Assembly: GCA_023395555.1 (NCBI GenBank)
Contig: JAEWYQ010000006.1
Location: 3,401-67,400 of the forward strand
Direction: 5' to 3'
Source: Bacillota bacterium
GTDB taxonomy: Bacteria > Bacillota > Clostridia > Lachnospirales > Lachnospiraceae
Length of the DNA stretch: 64,000 nt
Positions 7,537-17,607 of this stretch are shown one piece after another. Within the stretch, counting starts at the first letter, position 1. Every line of letters starts with the position of its first letter. The position numbers and the translations under genes were made by a program. The notes under the pieces were generated by a model. That model did not search any database. It was not told where the DNA came from and worked only from the letters and a program-made list of their open reading frames with translations.

Positions 7537-8724
7537 ATGATGAATAAGAAAAATAAATATCAGAAAACAATCTATGCCTGTTTTATTGGCTATATCGTAC
7601 AGGCAATTATCAATAATTTTGTCCCGCTGCTCTTTCTCACCTTTCAGCAGACCTATCACATTCCCCTGTCACAAATCACAATGCTGGTTACAATCAACTT
7701 CGGAATACAGTTAACCGTGGATTTACTGGCCATATCCTTTGTAGACAAGATCGGCTATCGCATCTCCATGCTGATCGCACATATCTTCCCGGCTGTCGGG
7801 CTGGCATCCCTGGCCGTGCTGCCGGATCTCTTCGCCGATCCCTTTGCCGGCATATTGATTTCGGTAGTGATCTATGCCACAGGCGGAGGATTGCTGGAGG
7901 TTCTGGTAAGCCCCATCCTGGAAGCCTGCCCTACGGACAATAAGGAAAAAGCAATGAGCTTGTTACACTCCTTCTACTGCTGGGGCCATGTGGGAGTCGT
8001 CCTGATCTCCACCCTGTTCTTCCGTATCTTCGGGATATCCAGCTGGCGGATGCTGGCGGTGATCTGGGCCATTATTCCACTGATGAATGCCATCCTCTTC
8101 GCAAAGGTTCCCATCGCTTCCCTGATCAAGGACGGCGAGACCGGACTGACACTGAAGGAGCTTTTTTCAATTAAAACCTTCTGGGTGCTGATTCTGATGA
8201 TGGTATGTGCCGGTGCCAGCGAGCTGGCGGTCAGTCAGTGGGCCTCCACCTTTGCAGAGAAAGGTCTGGGAGTGAGCAAGACGGTTGGCGATCTGGCCGG
8301 TCCCATGGCCTTTGCGGTATTCATGGGACTATCCCGGGTATTCTATGGGAAATACGGTGATAAAATTAATCTGGACCGTTTTATGACCTACAGTGTATTC
8401 TTATGCATCTTCTCCTACCTGGGAATCTCCCTGATTCCCATTCCCGCACTGGGGTTATTGGGATGCGCACTGTGCGGACTTTCTGTGGGCATTTTGTGGC
8501 CGGGTACCTTCAGTCAGGCCTCCGCTTCCATTAAACGAGGCGGTACCGCAATGTTTGCACTGCTGGCGCTGGCAGGCGATCTGGGCTGCTCCAGCGGTCC
8601 CACCCTGGTAGGATTGGTTTCCAGCCGTTTCGGTGATAATCTGAGGCTGGGAATTCTGGCGGCAATTCTCTTTCCTGTATTAATGCTGATTGCGATCTAC
8701 GGAAATAAAAAACTAAGAGCATAA
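7537..8724 (+). CDS. MFS transporter
   Basis: 395 residues with about twelve hydrophobic segments and a cytoplasmic loop near the middle (residues 190-210, KDGETGLTLKELF). Segments such as DKIGYRISMLIAH after helix 2 fit the major facilitator loop motif. The substrate cannot be read; the sequence resembles sugar-type or FucP-like members more than classical drug pumps. Start at ATG 7537 after AAGAGGAG. It is a single gene between opposite neighbours, with its own promoter. Confidence 0.85.
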   Translation: MMNKKNKYQKTIYACFIGYIVQAIINNFVPLLFLTFQQTYHIPLSQITMLVTINFGIQLTVDLLAISFVDKIGYRISMLIAHIFPAVGLASLAVLPDLFADPFAGILISVVIYATGGGLLEVLVSPILEACPTDNKEKAMSLLHSFYCWGHVGVVLISTLFFRIFGISSWRMLAVIWAIIPLMNAILFAKVPIASLIKDGETGLTLKELFSIKTFWVLILMMVCAGASELAVSQWASTFAEKGLGVSKTVGDLAGPMAFAVFMGLSRVFYGKYGDKINLDRFMTYSVFLCIFSYLGISLIPIPALGLLGCALCGLSVGILWPGTFSQASASIKRGGTAMFALLALAGDLGCSSGPTLVGLVSSRFGDNLRLGILAAILFPVLMLIAIYGNKKLRA

Positions 8725-8764
8725 ATAGATAGGAAGGCTCCGCATAAACAGTTCCGTTTTACTA

Positions 8765-10438
8765 TCAATCTCCCGACCAGAATGCCACCTGATCCTGAAT
8801 CAGTCTGGTCAGCATCTCATTGGCTGTATCAATCCCCGCCGCTTTGAAGCTGCTCTGCAGCTTATCCCAGTTAGCGTCAAATTCACCTTCCTTGGACATA
8901 ACGCAGGCAATCAGTCCCGGCCAGGCAATTTCATCCAGCTTCGTAACATAACTGCTGAATTCATCCGGTACGTTCTGTCTGTAAACCGGCGCATAAGGTG
9001 GAATATCAAACTCACTTGCCTGAGGAAAGATATCGATCAGCAGCTCAACGCCCCACGCTTTTCTTGCCTTATTCTGTATACCCGTATAATTCATAATTAC
9101 GGAATCCTTTGAGGTTGTGGTATAGGTCGACCCCGTGGAATCTACCACACCATCCCCATAGCACGGCCAGGGATAGTTATGAAGACCAATTCCGGTTTTA
9201 TCCTTGTAATCCACCTCTTCCCGGGATCTTCTGATCTCATCTTCCGTTCTGTATCTGTGTCCGTTCTCATCAATAAAATAATTTACATCCTTCAGCCCCC
9301 AGTGAATCAGCACCTGCGCTTCATCGGTACAGAGCCAGTCCAGGAACTTAACCGCTCTGACGGGGTCCTTGCAGGCCTTCGTAATGCCGACTCCCCAGCC
9401 GACGGTAAGGCCCTGGTTCATTAATGAGGCTGCCTTCTGATCTTCCCTCATGGTTACAGGAAGCCCCGCATAATTTCTCTCTGATTTTCCGGCGGCTCTC
9501 AATGCCGTCTCGGCATCCGCATAATCCCAATCGGCATCCATCAGGCCCAGAACGCGTCCGGAGGAAATCTTGGCTATATAATCGTCATGTGTCTGTGTGG
9601 CAAAATCCTTATCCAGAACCCCTTCCAGATACATCCGGTTCAGCCATTGATAATATTCCTTCTGACCTTCCGCGGCATGTTTGTAAGTCGCCTTGAAATT
9701 GTTTTTGTCATCTATAATCCACTGTCCGTTATCCGGTGAAGCGTTAGCAATGAATCCGGAGGGATTCGACAGGGTAATATACCAGTGCCAATCGGAACAG
9801 GATAAGCTGATGCCAATGGTTTCGAGACCGTCAATCCGGGGATTGGCTTCCCTATAATCCTTGATCATCTCCCCATACTGCTCTAAGGTTCTGGGAATCT
9901 CCCAGTTATTGGCCTCCAGCACTGCAAACTGCAGCTGCGCGGTTCCGCTGGAACTGTAATAGGTTCCTCCGACACGGTTGCTGGACAGCTGATAGATACC
10001 GGGATCTTCCTTCGTATAACGTAATTTGTTATACTCTTCTCCATACAAGGCTTTTATATTCGGCCCATACTGATCGATCAGGTCTGACATATCGATTAAA
10101 GCCCCCGCATAGACCAGGGCGTCCGAATCCCCCTTTGCAAAAATCAGATCCGGATATTCCTCCGATGCAATCATGAGGGCAATTCTCTGATCATCGCCGT
10201 CCACAGGAAAATCCAGCTCCAAAGTTACTCCGGTCCGCCTTGTAATCTCCTGTGCCACAGGATCGATCCAGGGATCTTCTTTACTTCCGTCGGCACTGTA
10301 AAATGTGAATGTGATGGGTTCCAATGTCCCGGCTCCCGATTCCGCAGAGGATCCGCTTTTTGTTTCGGATATGCTGCATCCCGCCGGCATAACCGTCAGC
10401 ATGCATATCAGCAGCCATATCCCCCTTCTCCTTTTCAT
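8765..10438 (-). CDS. Extracellular solute-binding lipoprotein, family 1
   Basis: 557 residues with a lipoprotein signal: KRRRGIWLLICML, then the lipobox MPAGC with the modified cysteine at residue 21. The rest has the two-lobed layout of large Lachnospiraceae/Paenibacillus sugar- or oligosaccharide-binding proteins, including DLIFAKGD and VGWGVGITKACKDPVRAVKF. It lies 53 bases downstream of a YesM-type kinase gene in the same direction, so the two are probably cotranscribed. No permease genes are adjacent, which is unusual: it may work with a distant transporter or as the kinase's sensory partner. Confidence 0.87.
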   Translation of the reverse strand: MKRRRGIWLLICMLTVMPAGCSISETKSGSSAESGAGTLEPITFTFYSADGSKEDPWIDPVAQEITRRTGVTLELDFPVDGDDQRIALMIASEEYPDLIFAKGDSDALVYAGALIDMSDLIDQYGPNIKALYGEEYNKLRYTKEDPGIYQLSSNRVGGTYYSSSGTAQLQFAVLEANNWEIPRTLEQYGEMIKDYREANPRIDGLETIGISLSCSDWHWYITLSNPSGFIANASPDNGQWIIDDKNNFKATYKHAAEGQKEYYQWLNRMYLEGVLDKDFATQTHDDYIAKISSGRVLGLMDADWDYADAETALRAAGKSERNYAGLPVTMREDQKAASLMNQGLTVGWGVGITKACKDPVRAVKFLDWLCTDEAQVLIHWGLKDVNYFIDENGHRYRTEDEIRRSREEVDYKDKTGIGLHNYPWPCYGDGVVDSTGSTYTTTSKDSVIMNYTGIQNKARKAWGVELLIDIFPQASEFDIPPYAPVYRQNVPDEFSSYVTKLDEIAWPGLIACVMSKEGEFDANWDKLQSSFKAAGIDTANEMLTRLIQDQVAFWSGD

Positions 10439-10491
10439 TTACGTAACCCTCCCCTTAAATATTCTCCGTGTCATAAGCACCCCTTTGCTGC

Positions 10492-12270
10492 TTACCTGCG
10501 CGGAATACTGATCTGTACTACTGTTTTTACCATGGGCTCGCTTTGTATGGTGATTCCATATTTCTCACCATACATCAGCTTTACTCTCTGGTTTACATTT
10601 CTTAATCCGATATGACTTCCCATTTTATCAGGAGCCGACTGAATGCTCTCTCTCATCTCCTGCAGTCTTTCTTCCGAAAACCCGATTCCGTTATCCATTA
10701 TCTGAATACGGACGGTATCCTCCGCTTCGTCCACTAGAATTTCAATATGCCCGGCTCCTTTCTTCGTCTCGATTCCATGAACCATGGCATTTTCTACAAT
10801 GGGCTGAAGAATCAGCGGAATTGTATAAATCTCTTCCGCATCACAATTCACCTGGATATGATAGGTAACCCGGTCCTCAAACCGGTACTTCTGTATCTTC
10901 AGATACGCCTCTACCATGGCCAGCTCCTGCCGCAGCGTCACCCGCTTATCCTTAACCTGCAGATTATGGCGCATGATTTTGCCCAGCATCTTGGTAATAT
11001 CCTCGATCTCATACTCCCCGTTCACTCTTGCCTTCATCCGGATTGTCTCCAGGGTGTTGTACAGAAAATGCGGATTAATCTGGCTGGCAAGCATATTGTA
11101 TTCCATCTCCTTCTGCCTGCTGTACAGTATCTCCTTTTGAATCTGTTCTTCCGAGACCCGGTTAATCAAAGCTTCTATATTATTAATCATCAGGCTCAGA
11201 TCATCATAGAGGGAGCTTATCTCATCCTCTCCCCCGATCTTCTCCGCAATATCGAACTGTCCCCGGGAGGCTTTATGAATCTGTATCTTGAAATTATTGA
11301 CTCTGCTGCTGAAATTCCAGGCAAAGATACTGATAATCGAAATTGCAAACACGAAGCTCCCCATAATAATCAGTATACTTTGCTGGCTCTGCTGGTTTGC
11401 CTTTTTCAACATATCCTTATAGGGCCGGATGCTTACCACGGAAAGCTTATCCACAAGACCGGTATACACCACGGGGATCACGGTCAGCACCGCATCCTCC
11501 CCCTTGTACAGTACATTTCTGCTTTTTTCATTCTCCGGCATTTCTTTTAACAGGGACAGCAATTCGCCCTTCTCCGTGCCTTCCGAATTACTATAAACCA
11601 CTTCATCATTATTTAATACCAGCACGGTTTCCGTATCATGCCCCCTCAAAGGAAACAGGATTCGTTCCTCCTTCATTGCGATGACGGCAATCCCCACCGT
11701 GCCTCCCTCCTTGGTCCGGATGATTCGGGAAAAGGAAAGGTATTTCTTATAATTCAGGGAATCTCCGTGAAATTCACAGATTAATCTTCCGTTCTCACTC
11801 AAGGTCTTCCGGAACCAGGGCAGCTGCCTCACCTCGTCGTCAATGATGGCTACCCTTAGATTCCGGGACAGGGTAGGATTATTGAAATAGAAGCAGACAT
11901 TCTCAATCTCCTGGTTATAGTACAACAGGCAGACATTTCGAAGAGTCTTATTCATCTCATTGTAATCGTTGACCAGCTCTTCCGAACTGTAGTATTGATG
12001 TGTCCCCAGCTTTTCTATAATTTCAAGGAAATACAGCCGCCTCGAAGCCTCCGCTATGGATCGGACATTCTTATAAATTCCGTCTCCTATCAGCTGAAGC
12101 TCTGAAACCTCTGAATCCTTATTTTGCTGAATTAAAATGTTCTTCGTCCCATTAATCAGATACAGGCTGACAAACAGCATCGGAAGGAAACCGCCTATAA
12201 TGTAGATCAGAAACATCTTTCTCCTTATGGTAAGCTCCTTCTGTATCCATACCCATCCTTTACCCTTCAT
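10492..12270 (-). CDS. YesM-type sensor histidine kinase
   Basis: 592 residues. A transmembrane helix at about 18-40, an extracellular sensor region of roughly 260 residues, a second helix at about 300-322 and a HAMP linker come first. The phosphoacceptor motif ASQINPHFLYNTLETIRMKA follows near residue 395, with H in NPHFLYN. The ATPase has its N box in ILQPIVENAMVHGIE, then IMDNGIGFSEE and GLRNVNQRVKLMYGE. This is the class paired with YesN regulators for carbohydrate uptake. No response regulator is adjacent; the downstream neighbour is a solute-binding lipoprotein. Start ATG follows AGGGGACAGG. Confidence 0.9.
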   Translation of the reverse strand: MKGKGWVWIQKELTIRRKMFLIYIIGGFLPMLFVSLYLINGTKNILIQQNKDSEVSELQLIGDGIYKNVRSIAEASRRLYFLEIIEKLGTHQYYSSEELVNDYNEMNKTLRNVCLLYYNQEIENVCFYFNNPTLSRNLRVAIIDDEVRQLPWFRKTLSENGRLICEFHGDSLNYKKYLSFSRIIRTKEGGTVGIAVIAMKEERILFPLRGHDTETVLVLNNDEVVYSNSEGTEKGELLSLLKEMPENEKSRNVLYKGEDAVLTVIPVVYTGLVDKLSVVSIRPYKDMLKKANQQSQQSILIIMGSFVFAISIISIFAWNFSSRVNNFKIQIHKASRGQFDIAEKIGGEDEISSLYDDLSLMINNIEALINRVSEEQIQKEILYSRQKEMEYNMLASQINPHFLYNTLETIRMKARVNGEYEIEDITKMLGKIMRHNLQVKDKRVTLRQELAMVEAYLKIQKYRFEDRVTYHIQVNCDAEEIYTIPLILQPIVENAMVHGIETKKGAGHIEILVDEAEDTVRIQIMDNGIGFSEERLQEMRESIQSAPDKMGSHIGLRNVNQRVKLMYGEKYGITIQSEPMVKTVVQISIPRR

Positions 12271-12297
12271 ACCTGTCCCCTATGCCGGCCTGCCGTT

Positions 12298-13041
12298 TTA
12301 CGGCACCCTCTTTTTCTTCGCCCTTACTTTATTCCGGTGCTTATACTCGTACATTCTCCCATCTGCAACGCTTAATAAATCATTGACCGTTAGAGCATTG
12401 TCCTGACTAACCTCAATCAAACCATAGCTGAAGCCGCGGTGGTAATGGCTCCCCTCCAGCAGCTTGGAGCCAATCAGGGCCGTTCTTAACGCTTCCATCT
12501 TTTCCTTTGCTTTCCCTTCTTTCCAGCCTTGAGCCAGGACCATGAATTCATCTCCGCCCAGCCGGCACAGAACCGCGTCGGAGGAAAAGCTTCGCAGAGC
12601 CTCCGCCACTGCCACAATATAATTATCGCCCTCGGAATGTCCGAAGCTGTCATTTACACATTTCAAATTGTCAATATCTACAAAGCAAAGAACAGATGCC
12701 CTGTGCTCCGCAACCCACTCATTCAGTTCCTGCATACCGTAGTGGCGGTTATACAGGCGGGTCAGACGGTCCGTATAAGCGATGTCATGCAAATCAGCCA
12801 GATACTCCTTCTCCGTGCTTACATCCGTGAGCATAAATGCATCCGCACAGCGCCCCCGCCAGCTGATAGGATGTATTTCCGCCGCAAAATACTGAACACG
12901 CTATGTTTTTTTCCTGCCAAAAATGCATTTTCCATATACACTTGCTCCTTTATTCGTTAAAATTGTTACAAGTCAGCTTGCCGGCGTTCAATCCATACAT
13001 TTTATAGTCGATAGGTTTTATACAAGTTATTATAGTGGATC
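12298..13041 (-). pseudogene. PAS-GGDEF diguanylate cyclase, frameshifted
   Basis: Residues encoded by 12298-12834 form a good GGDEF domain (TDRLTRLYNR, FVDIDNLKCVND, CRLGGDEFMV), which makes cyclic di-GMP. The upstream sequence still encodes the end of a PAS-type domain, but in three different frames: YKMYGLNAGKLTCNNFN, then RIKEQVYMENAFLAGKKHSV, then QYFAAEIHPISWRGR. Restoring one base near 12955 and one near 12890 joins these into a normal PAS-GGDEF protein. An internal ATG at 12834 could still give a GGDEF-only product. Ends 27 bases before the kinase start. Confidence 0.65.
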
Positions 13042-13299
13042 TTCCGGTACTTTCATAGGGGGGAACTGCAAAATTTATTCTGCTTTTCCCTTTCCTGTGA
13101 TTATATCTCATAATCCGATTAATTTCTACAATTTCTGAGGAATAAAACCGAATCTTTTTAATGAAACATGGAAATACTACAAAGTGTATCATAGTATGTT
13201 TTTATGTAGCATTTCAAAAGCTATTGTAAGTAAGGTTAATTTTGTAAACTTATAACATACAAACAAACGTCACAGGCTACAAAATCGAGGTGAAATCGA

Positions 13300-13629
13300 A
13301 TGCGGCAAGGATTAGGCAAAAGAATAAATCAGTTACGCAAGAGTAAAGGCATGACCTCTGAGCAGCTATCGGAATTGTGCGGAGTAAATGCAGTGCATAT
13401 CCGCAGAATTGAAAGCGGAGGTAGTCTGCCCAGTTTTACTCTTTTTGTGAAGATATGCAATGTGCTGGGAACCTCGGCAGACTATCTGCTGGGTGAGCTT
13501 CTGAATCATCCGGTCATACCGGACAATGTAAAGCAGCTGGGCAAGCAGCTGAAACATCTGTCACCGGAGCAGATGGAAATGATCAATGAGATGGTGGAGG
13601 TAATGATCCGGTACACTACGAAAGAATAA
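13300..13629 (+). CDS. Small XRE-family helix-turn-helix regulator
   Basis: 109 residues. Residues 7-62 form the XRE helix-turn-helix (GKRINQLRKSKGMTSEQLSE, then CGVNAVHIRRIESGGSLPSF). The C-terminal helix LSPEQMEMINEMVEVMI is shared with the regulator at 25093-25416, so the two are paralogs. Start ATG has GAGGTG upstream. Monocistronic; target unknown, possibly the small gene that follows. Confidence 0.85.
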   Translation: MRQGLGKRINQLRKSKGMTSEQLSELCGVNAVHIRRIESGGSLPSFTLFVKICNVLGTSADYLLGELLNHPVIPDNVKQLGKQLKHLSPEQMEMINEMVEVMIRYTTKE

Positions 13630-13670
13630 CAAAGAATAACAAAAACAGGTGAATTTTCTTATTTTTTGTC

Positions 13671-13698
13671 TTGCTTTTCTCTTTTTGTATCCTATAAT
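13671..13698 (+). promoter_or_regulatory. Promoter of the small gene at 13744
   Basis: TTGCTT, 16 bases, then perfect TATAAT. The -10 box lies inside a small dyad GTATC-CTATAAT-GATAC, a possible operator. Confidence 0.6.
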
Positions 13699-13743
13699 GA
13701 TACTTAGGTAATTGTAATGTTACAAAAGGAAGGATTAGAGAGA

Positions 13744-13989
13744 ATGACAGAAAAAGAAAAATCAATGTTAATTAAACAGGCCGGAAAACTCTATTTATTG
13801 GGACTAACCGTAGAAAACCACAGAGAACAGCTGCGGCAGCTGGTAGAGGAAAGGATGCCCTATGATTCTCCTCAGATGAAAACGGCTCTCGCTAAATTTG
13901 AAGCGGCGGACAGCGAATGGAAACGGTTGGAGCAGGAATATTTAAAACATAGGGAACAGCTTGCAATAAAAAAAGAAAACAGGTATTAA
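13744..13989 (+). CDS. Small charged helical protein
   Basis: 81 residues, rich in Glu, Lys, Arg and Leu, with heptad-like spacing over most of its length (QLRQLVEERMPYDS, KRLEQEYLKHREQL). Probably a short coiled coil; no family recognised. I chose ATG 13744 with AAGGAAGG upstream; ATG 13717 is an alternative that would add nine residues. It follows the XRE gene but has its own promoter. Confidence 0.6.
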   Translation: MTEKEKSMLIKQAGKLYLLGLTVENHREQLRQLVEERMPYDSPQMKTALAKFEAADSEWKRLEQEYLKHREQLAIKKENRY

Positions 13990-14007
13990 TTTCATATTAG
14001 AGCAGAG

Positions 14008-14054
14008 AAAGACCCGGAACCACAGAACCTTCATTCCCATGATTCCGGGTCTTT
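14008..14054. terminator. Bidirectional terminator between convergent genes
   Basis: AAAGACCCGGAA (14008-14019) pairs with TTCCGGGTCTTT (14043-14054), with A and T tracts on the two sides. Confidence 0.8.
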
Positions 14055-14062
14055 TCCCGGGT

Positions 14063-16042
14063 CTATTCTTCGTTCAGCTTAAAATTAGAAATAAGTTCCT
14101 TTAGAAGGGTTGACTGACTTGACAGCTCCTGGCTTGCCGCAGCACTTTCTTCCGCAGTGGCGGCATTGGTCTGCACCACATTGGAGATCTGGTTTACTCC
14201 CTGGCTTGCCTGTACAATGGAGGTGGCCTGCTCGGAAGAAGCCGCCGCTATTTTGTCAATCAGAAGCACCGCTTCTTCGGTCACCGCAGCGCTCGCTCTT
14301 AGAGAGGCTGCTGTTTTGTCCGTAATCTGCACACCGCTCTGTACGGTTACAATGGTTTCCTCAATGAGAGCAGCCGTGCTTTTGGCAGCTTCTGCCGATT
14401 TGGCAGCCAGACTTCTCACCTGCTCTGCAACCACCGCAAATCCTTTTCCGGAAGCTCCGGCTCTTGCCGCCTCAATTGCAGCATTGAGGGCCAGAATATT
14501 GGTCTGAAAGGCGATATCGTCAATCACCTTGATAATCTTGGAGATCTCAGAGGATTTCAACGTGATCTGATCCATGGCGGCAACTACGCTCTCCATCTGA
14601 ACATTGCTGTCCTGCAGCTCCCTTCCCGCAATCTCTGCCTTGTCACTTGCCTGCCGGGCATTTTCTGCGTTCTGCCGGATTCGTAAGGTAATCTCTTCAA
14701 TGGTTGCGGACAGCTCCTCCGCCGCGCTTGCCTGCTCGGCGGCTCCCTGGGAAAGCGCCTGGGCTCCCATTGCCACCTGTTCTGATCCGCTGGCCACCTG
14801 CTCCGCCGACTGCCTTACCTGCTGCATTATATAGTTCAAATTAGAGAGAAGGGATTCCATATTCAGCTTCAGCTTTTCAAACTGTCCTACATAATCCCTC
14901 CTCAGCCTGACCGTAAGATCACCCTCGGAAATGCGCATCAATGCGTCGGACATCTCATCAATGTATCCCTGGTAATTTACCAGTCTTTCAATAGTGAGAT
15001 TAAATGCCTGGGCCAGCTGTCCCACTTCATCACGGGATTTTACCGAAAGCTGTACATCAAAATTGCCCTCGGCAATCTGCCGTGCAGCCTGCGTCACCTT
15101 CTTGACCGGCTTTGCAACCTTGGAACTTACAATATAAGTAATGACAACGCCTGCCGCAATTGCCACAACACATACGGCAATCAGAATTTTCTCAAGGAAC
15201 CTTACGCCCTGCATTGCTTCCTGTTCTTCCATCTCCATAACCACGATCCAGGGACTGCCTTCAACGGGTGCGAAGCCCGCAACCAAATCCACTCCGTCAT
15301 AAGAATATTCTCCGCTGCCCACCTCTCTTTTGATCATGTGATTCTCTGTAAGATCCGCCAGCGCCCGGAGGGACTCGTCATTTTTAGCCTCCTCTATGAC
15401 ATTTTCCTGTCTGTAAACCAGCTCGACATCCTTTTCCGCTACCGTCACGCCCTGATTGTTGATCATATATGCATAACCCGTCTGCTTATAAGAGGCACTC
15501 TGCACGATATTGTTCAAGGCCAGGCCATCCTTCCTTCCGTAGAATACCCCTTCCACCTGCCCGTTCTTATAAACCGGAGCGGCATAGATCAGTACCAGCT
15601 CCCCGGTAGCGCTGCTGATAAGCAGATCGGAAGCCATGGGCTCCCCCTTCAGCGCCGTTTGGAAATAATCGCGATTCGCTATATTCGTCGTCTCTCTTTT
15701 GGAATTGAATACCGTGCTGTTTCCGTTTGTATCAGCATAGGCAAATGCCAGATAGCCGGACCGCTCCGCTTCCGCTTCATAGAAAGCAATCCTCTGCTCC
15801 AGAGAAACCTCCTCGTCCAAAAGCATTGTATTCTGGGCAAGAGCATACACATACTTCAGTTCGCCGTCTCTTCTGGACTGGATGTATTTTGCCTCCTCCT
15901 TTGCAAGCTCCATTAAATTGGTATATGTCTCCTCCATCAGGTTTTTGCTGATAATACTTATGGATATCACACTTATGCTAACGATCAGAGAAAGTATCAC
16001 TGCTGTAAATATAAGGACCAGTCTTGATTTTATTGATCTCAT
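14063..16042 (-). CDS. Methyl-accepting chemotaxis protein with Cache sensor
   Basis: 659 residues. N-terminal helix ([20 protein letters not shown]), a Cache-type extracellular domain to about residue 275 ([17 protein letters not shown] and [13 protein letters not shown] motifs), a second helix at about 282-302, HAMP, then the signalling domain with the hairpin tip [19 protein letters not shown]. Cache domains bind small ligands such as amino or organic acids. Start at 16042 has AAGGAG upstream. It is about as similar to the receptor at 33133 as expected for paralogs. Single gene with its own promoter; no flagellar genes nearby. Confidence 0.93.
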   Translation of the reverse strand: MRSIKSRLVLIFTAVILSLIVSISVISISIISKNLMEETYTNLMELAKEEAKYIQSRRDGELKYVYALAQNTMLLDEEVSLEQRIAFYEAEAERSGYLAFAYADTNGNSTVFNSKRETTNIANRDYFQTALKGEPMASDLLISSATGELVLIYAAPVYKNGQVEGVFYGRKDGLALNNIVQSASYKQTGYAYMINNQGVTVAEKDVELVYRQENVIEEAKNDESLRALADLTENHMIKREVGSGEYSYDGVDLVAGFAPVEGSPWIVVMEMEEQEAMQGVRFLEKILIAVCVVAIAAGVVITYIVSSKVAKPVKKVTQAARQIAEGNFDVQLSVKSRDEVGQLAQAFNLTIERLVNYQGYIDEMSDALMRISEGDLTVRLRRDYVGQFEKLKLNMESLLSNLNYIMQQVRQSAEQVASGSEQVAMGAQALSQGAAEQASAAEELSATIEEITLRIRQNAENARQASDKAEIAGRELQDSNVQMESVVAAMDQITLKSSEISKIIKVIDDIAFQTNILALNAAIEAARAGASGKGFAVVAEQVRSLAAKSAEAAKSTAALIEETIVTVQSGVQITDKTAASLRASAAVTEEAVLLIDKIAAASSEQATSIVQASQGVNQISNVVQTNAATAEESAAASQELSSQSTLLKELISNFKLNEE

Positions 16043-16073
16043 ATTATCCGCTCCTTTCTTTTGTATCGCCTTC

Positions 16074-16102
16074 ATTTTATCATACAAAATCCAAGAAGCC
16101 AA
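16074..16102 (-). promoter_or_regulatory. Promoter of the chemoreceptor gene
   Basis: On the minus strand TTGGCT (16097-16102), 17 bases, TAAAAT (16074-16079), about 32 bases before the start. It looks like sigma-A, not the motility sigma-D type. Confidence 0.6.
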
Positions 16103-16144
16103 CAGCCGCTTATCTCTCCGGTCTAGTATAAATTAACTATATAC

Positions 16145-17221
16145 CTAATCCATATCCATGGTTCGGATGCCTGTTTTTACCCTCTGCCTGCTATCCTTAC
16201 TGCCCGACATCTGCTTGCTCCATTGCTTTTCCCGGATTTTTTCCTTCATCCTCCTCCGATGTTCAAAGCTCACCTGCTCCTTCTGGAGCTTTAACCAGCT
16301 TTCCCAGCGTTTCTGATCCAGGATTCCGTTCTTTAAGGCAAATCTCACGGCACACCCCGGTTCATTCCTATGCTTGCAATCATGAAACCGGCATTTTCTC
16401 ACCGTCTCCTCGATATCTCCGAACATTACCTCCATTCCGGTATCCGCTTCCCACAGAGATAAAGAACGCATACCCGGTGTATCCAGTATTAGCCCTCCCT
16501 CGGGAAGAAGCACTAATTCTCTGTGAGTTGTCGTATGCCTTCCCCTGTCATCCTCCCGGATCTCACCTGTTTTTAAGAGTTCCTCCCCCGCCAGATAATT
16601 GAGAAGTGTCGATTTTCCCACGCCGGAGGATCCCAGCAATGCTACGGTTCTTCCAGATGCAAGATATTTTCTGATTCCATCGATCCCTTCTCCTGTTACG
16701 CAGCTGATAGCATGCACCTCCACACCGGGAGCAGAGGTATGGACAATGGCTGTTTTCTCCTCTGTATCATCGCAGCAGTCCGCCTTAGTCAGTACCACCA
16801 CCGGTGTTGCACCGCTCTCCCAGGCTGTAATCAGATACCGTTCCAGCCTTCGCATGTTAAAATCCCGGTTGAGAGATTGAATCAGAAAAACCGTATCCAC
16901 ATTGGCAGCCACGATTTGCTCCTTTAGTTCAATTCCCGCAGCGGCTCTTGAAAATTTTGTCTTCCTTGTTAATATAAAGCCGATCTGATGCATTCCGGCA
17001 TCTTTGACATATTCCAGGGCGACCCAATCTCCGACAGCCAGAAGCAGAGCTTCTCCCTGCTTATTTACCGGTCTGTTGACGGAGAGCTCTCCCTCCTCCG
17101 TCATTATACGAAGGATCTGGCCGTAGTCGGCAATCACTCTTCCGGGAAACATTCCTGCTGCCGAATTCTCGTTCCATTCCTTTTCAAAAAAATCATTCCA
17201 TCCATAGTCATTTCTATTCAT
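16145..17221 (-). CDS. rsgA: Ribosome small-subunit GTPase RsgA
   Basis: 358 residues; it assists late maturation of the 30S subunit. An OB-fold fills the first 95 residues, then a circularly permuted GTPase in the order G4 (VLTKADCC), G1 (LLGSSGVGKSTLLN), G3 (LDTPGMRSL). A C-terminal zinc motif follows: CRFHDCKHRNEPGC. The last 50 residues are very basic, a common extension. Start ATG 17221 has GGAAGGAATT upstream. This chromosomal location, away from thiamine or rpe genes, is not informative. Confidence 0.95.
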   Translation of the reverse strand: MNRNDYGWNDFFEKEWNENSAAGMFPGRVIADYGQILRIMTEEGELSVNRPVNKQGEALLLAVGDWVALEYVKDAGMHQIGFILTRKTKFSRAAAGIELKEQIVAANVDTVFLIQSLNRDFNMRRLERYLITAWESGATPVVVLTKADCCDDTEEKTAIVHTSAPGVEVHAISCVTGEGIDGIRKYLASGRTVALLGSSGVGKSTLLNYLAGEELLKTGEIREDDRGRHTTTHRELVLLPEGGLILDTPGMRSLSLWEADTGMEVMFGDIEETVRKCRFHDCKHRNEPGCAVRFALKNGILDQKRWESWLKLQKEQVSFEHRRRMKEKIREKQWSKQMSGSKDSRQRVKTGIRTMDMD

Positions 17222-17381
17222 TCATTAATTCCTTCCATACTGTTGTTTGCATCTGTTATTTGCGTTTGTTGTTTCCATCTGTTGCTTTTACCTGTTGCTT
17301 CTCTGATATTCTTCTTCGCCTCACCGGATTAAGGGCGGATTACGTGACTCACCTGCAAATCAGCAGTAAAAAAGAGCATAC

Positions 17382-17407
17382 AAAAAGCACGCTGCCAGAG
17401 CGTGCTT
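17382..17407 (-). terminator. Terminator of the tiny locus at 17419-17553
   Basis: AAGCACGCT and AGCGTGCTT form a 9-bp stem; on the minus strand it is followed by TTTTTG. Confidence 0.8.
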
Positions 17408-17418
17408 ATATTCCATAA

Positions 17419-17553
17419 TTAATCAATACGATTCATACACGATTCGGGTTGCTCGAAGAAGGCGCAAGGCTGGTTACACATGCCGAGAATCACACTGTGT
17501 GCCTTGCCGGTATTCAGTTAGATTGTTGTCACCTCAATATATTTTCTTGCCAT
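17419..17553 (-). pseudogene. Tiny Cys-containing peptide gene with an in-frame TAA at codon 12
   Basis: ATG at 17553 follows a good AAAGGAG site. The frame reads MARKYIEVTTI, then TAA (17518-17520), then continues open for 32 codons with three cysteines (GMCNQPCAFFEQPESC) to a second stop before the terminator. Flanking a perfect promoter and a good terminator, it looks like a complete small transcription unit. Options: a gene for a short peptide killed by a nonsense mutation, an 11-residue peptide with structured 3' RNA, or stop-codon readthrough. No family recognised. Confidence 0.45.
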
Positions 17554-17607
17554 AATCCAACACTCCTTTCTCAATCAAAACCCATCGAATTAATTTAGAC
17601 CAATTAG

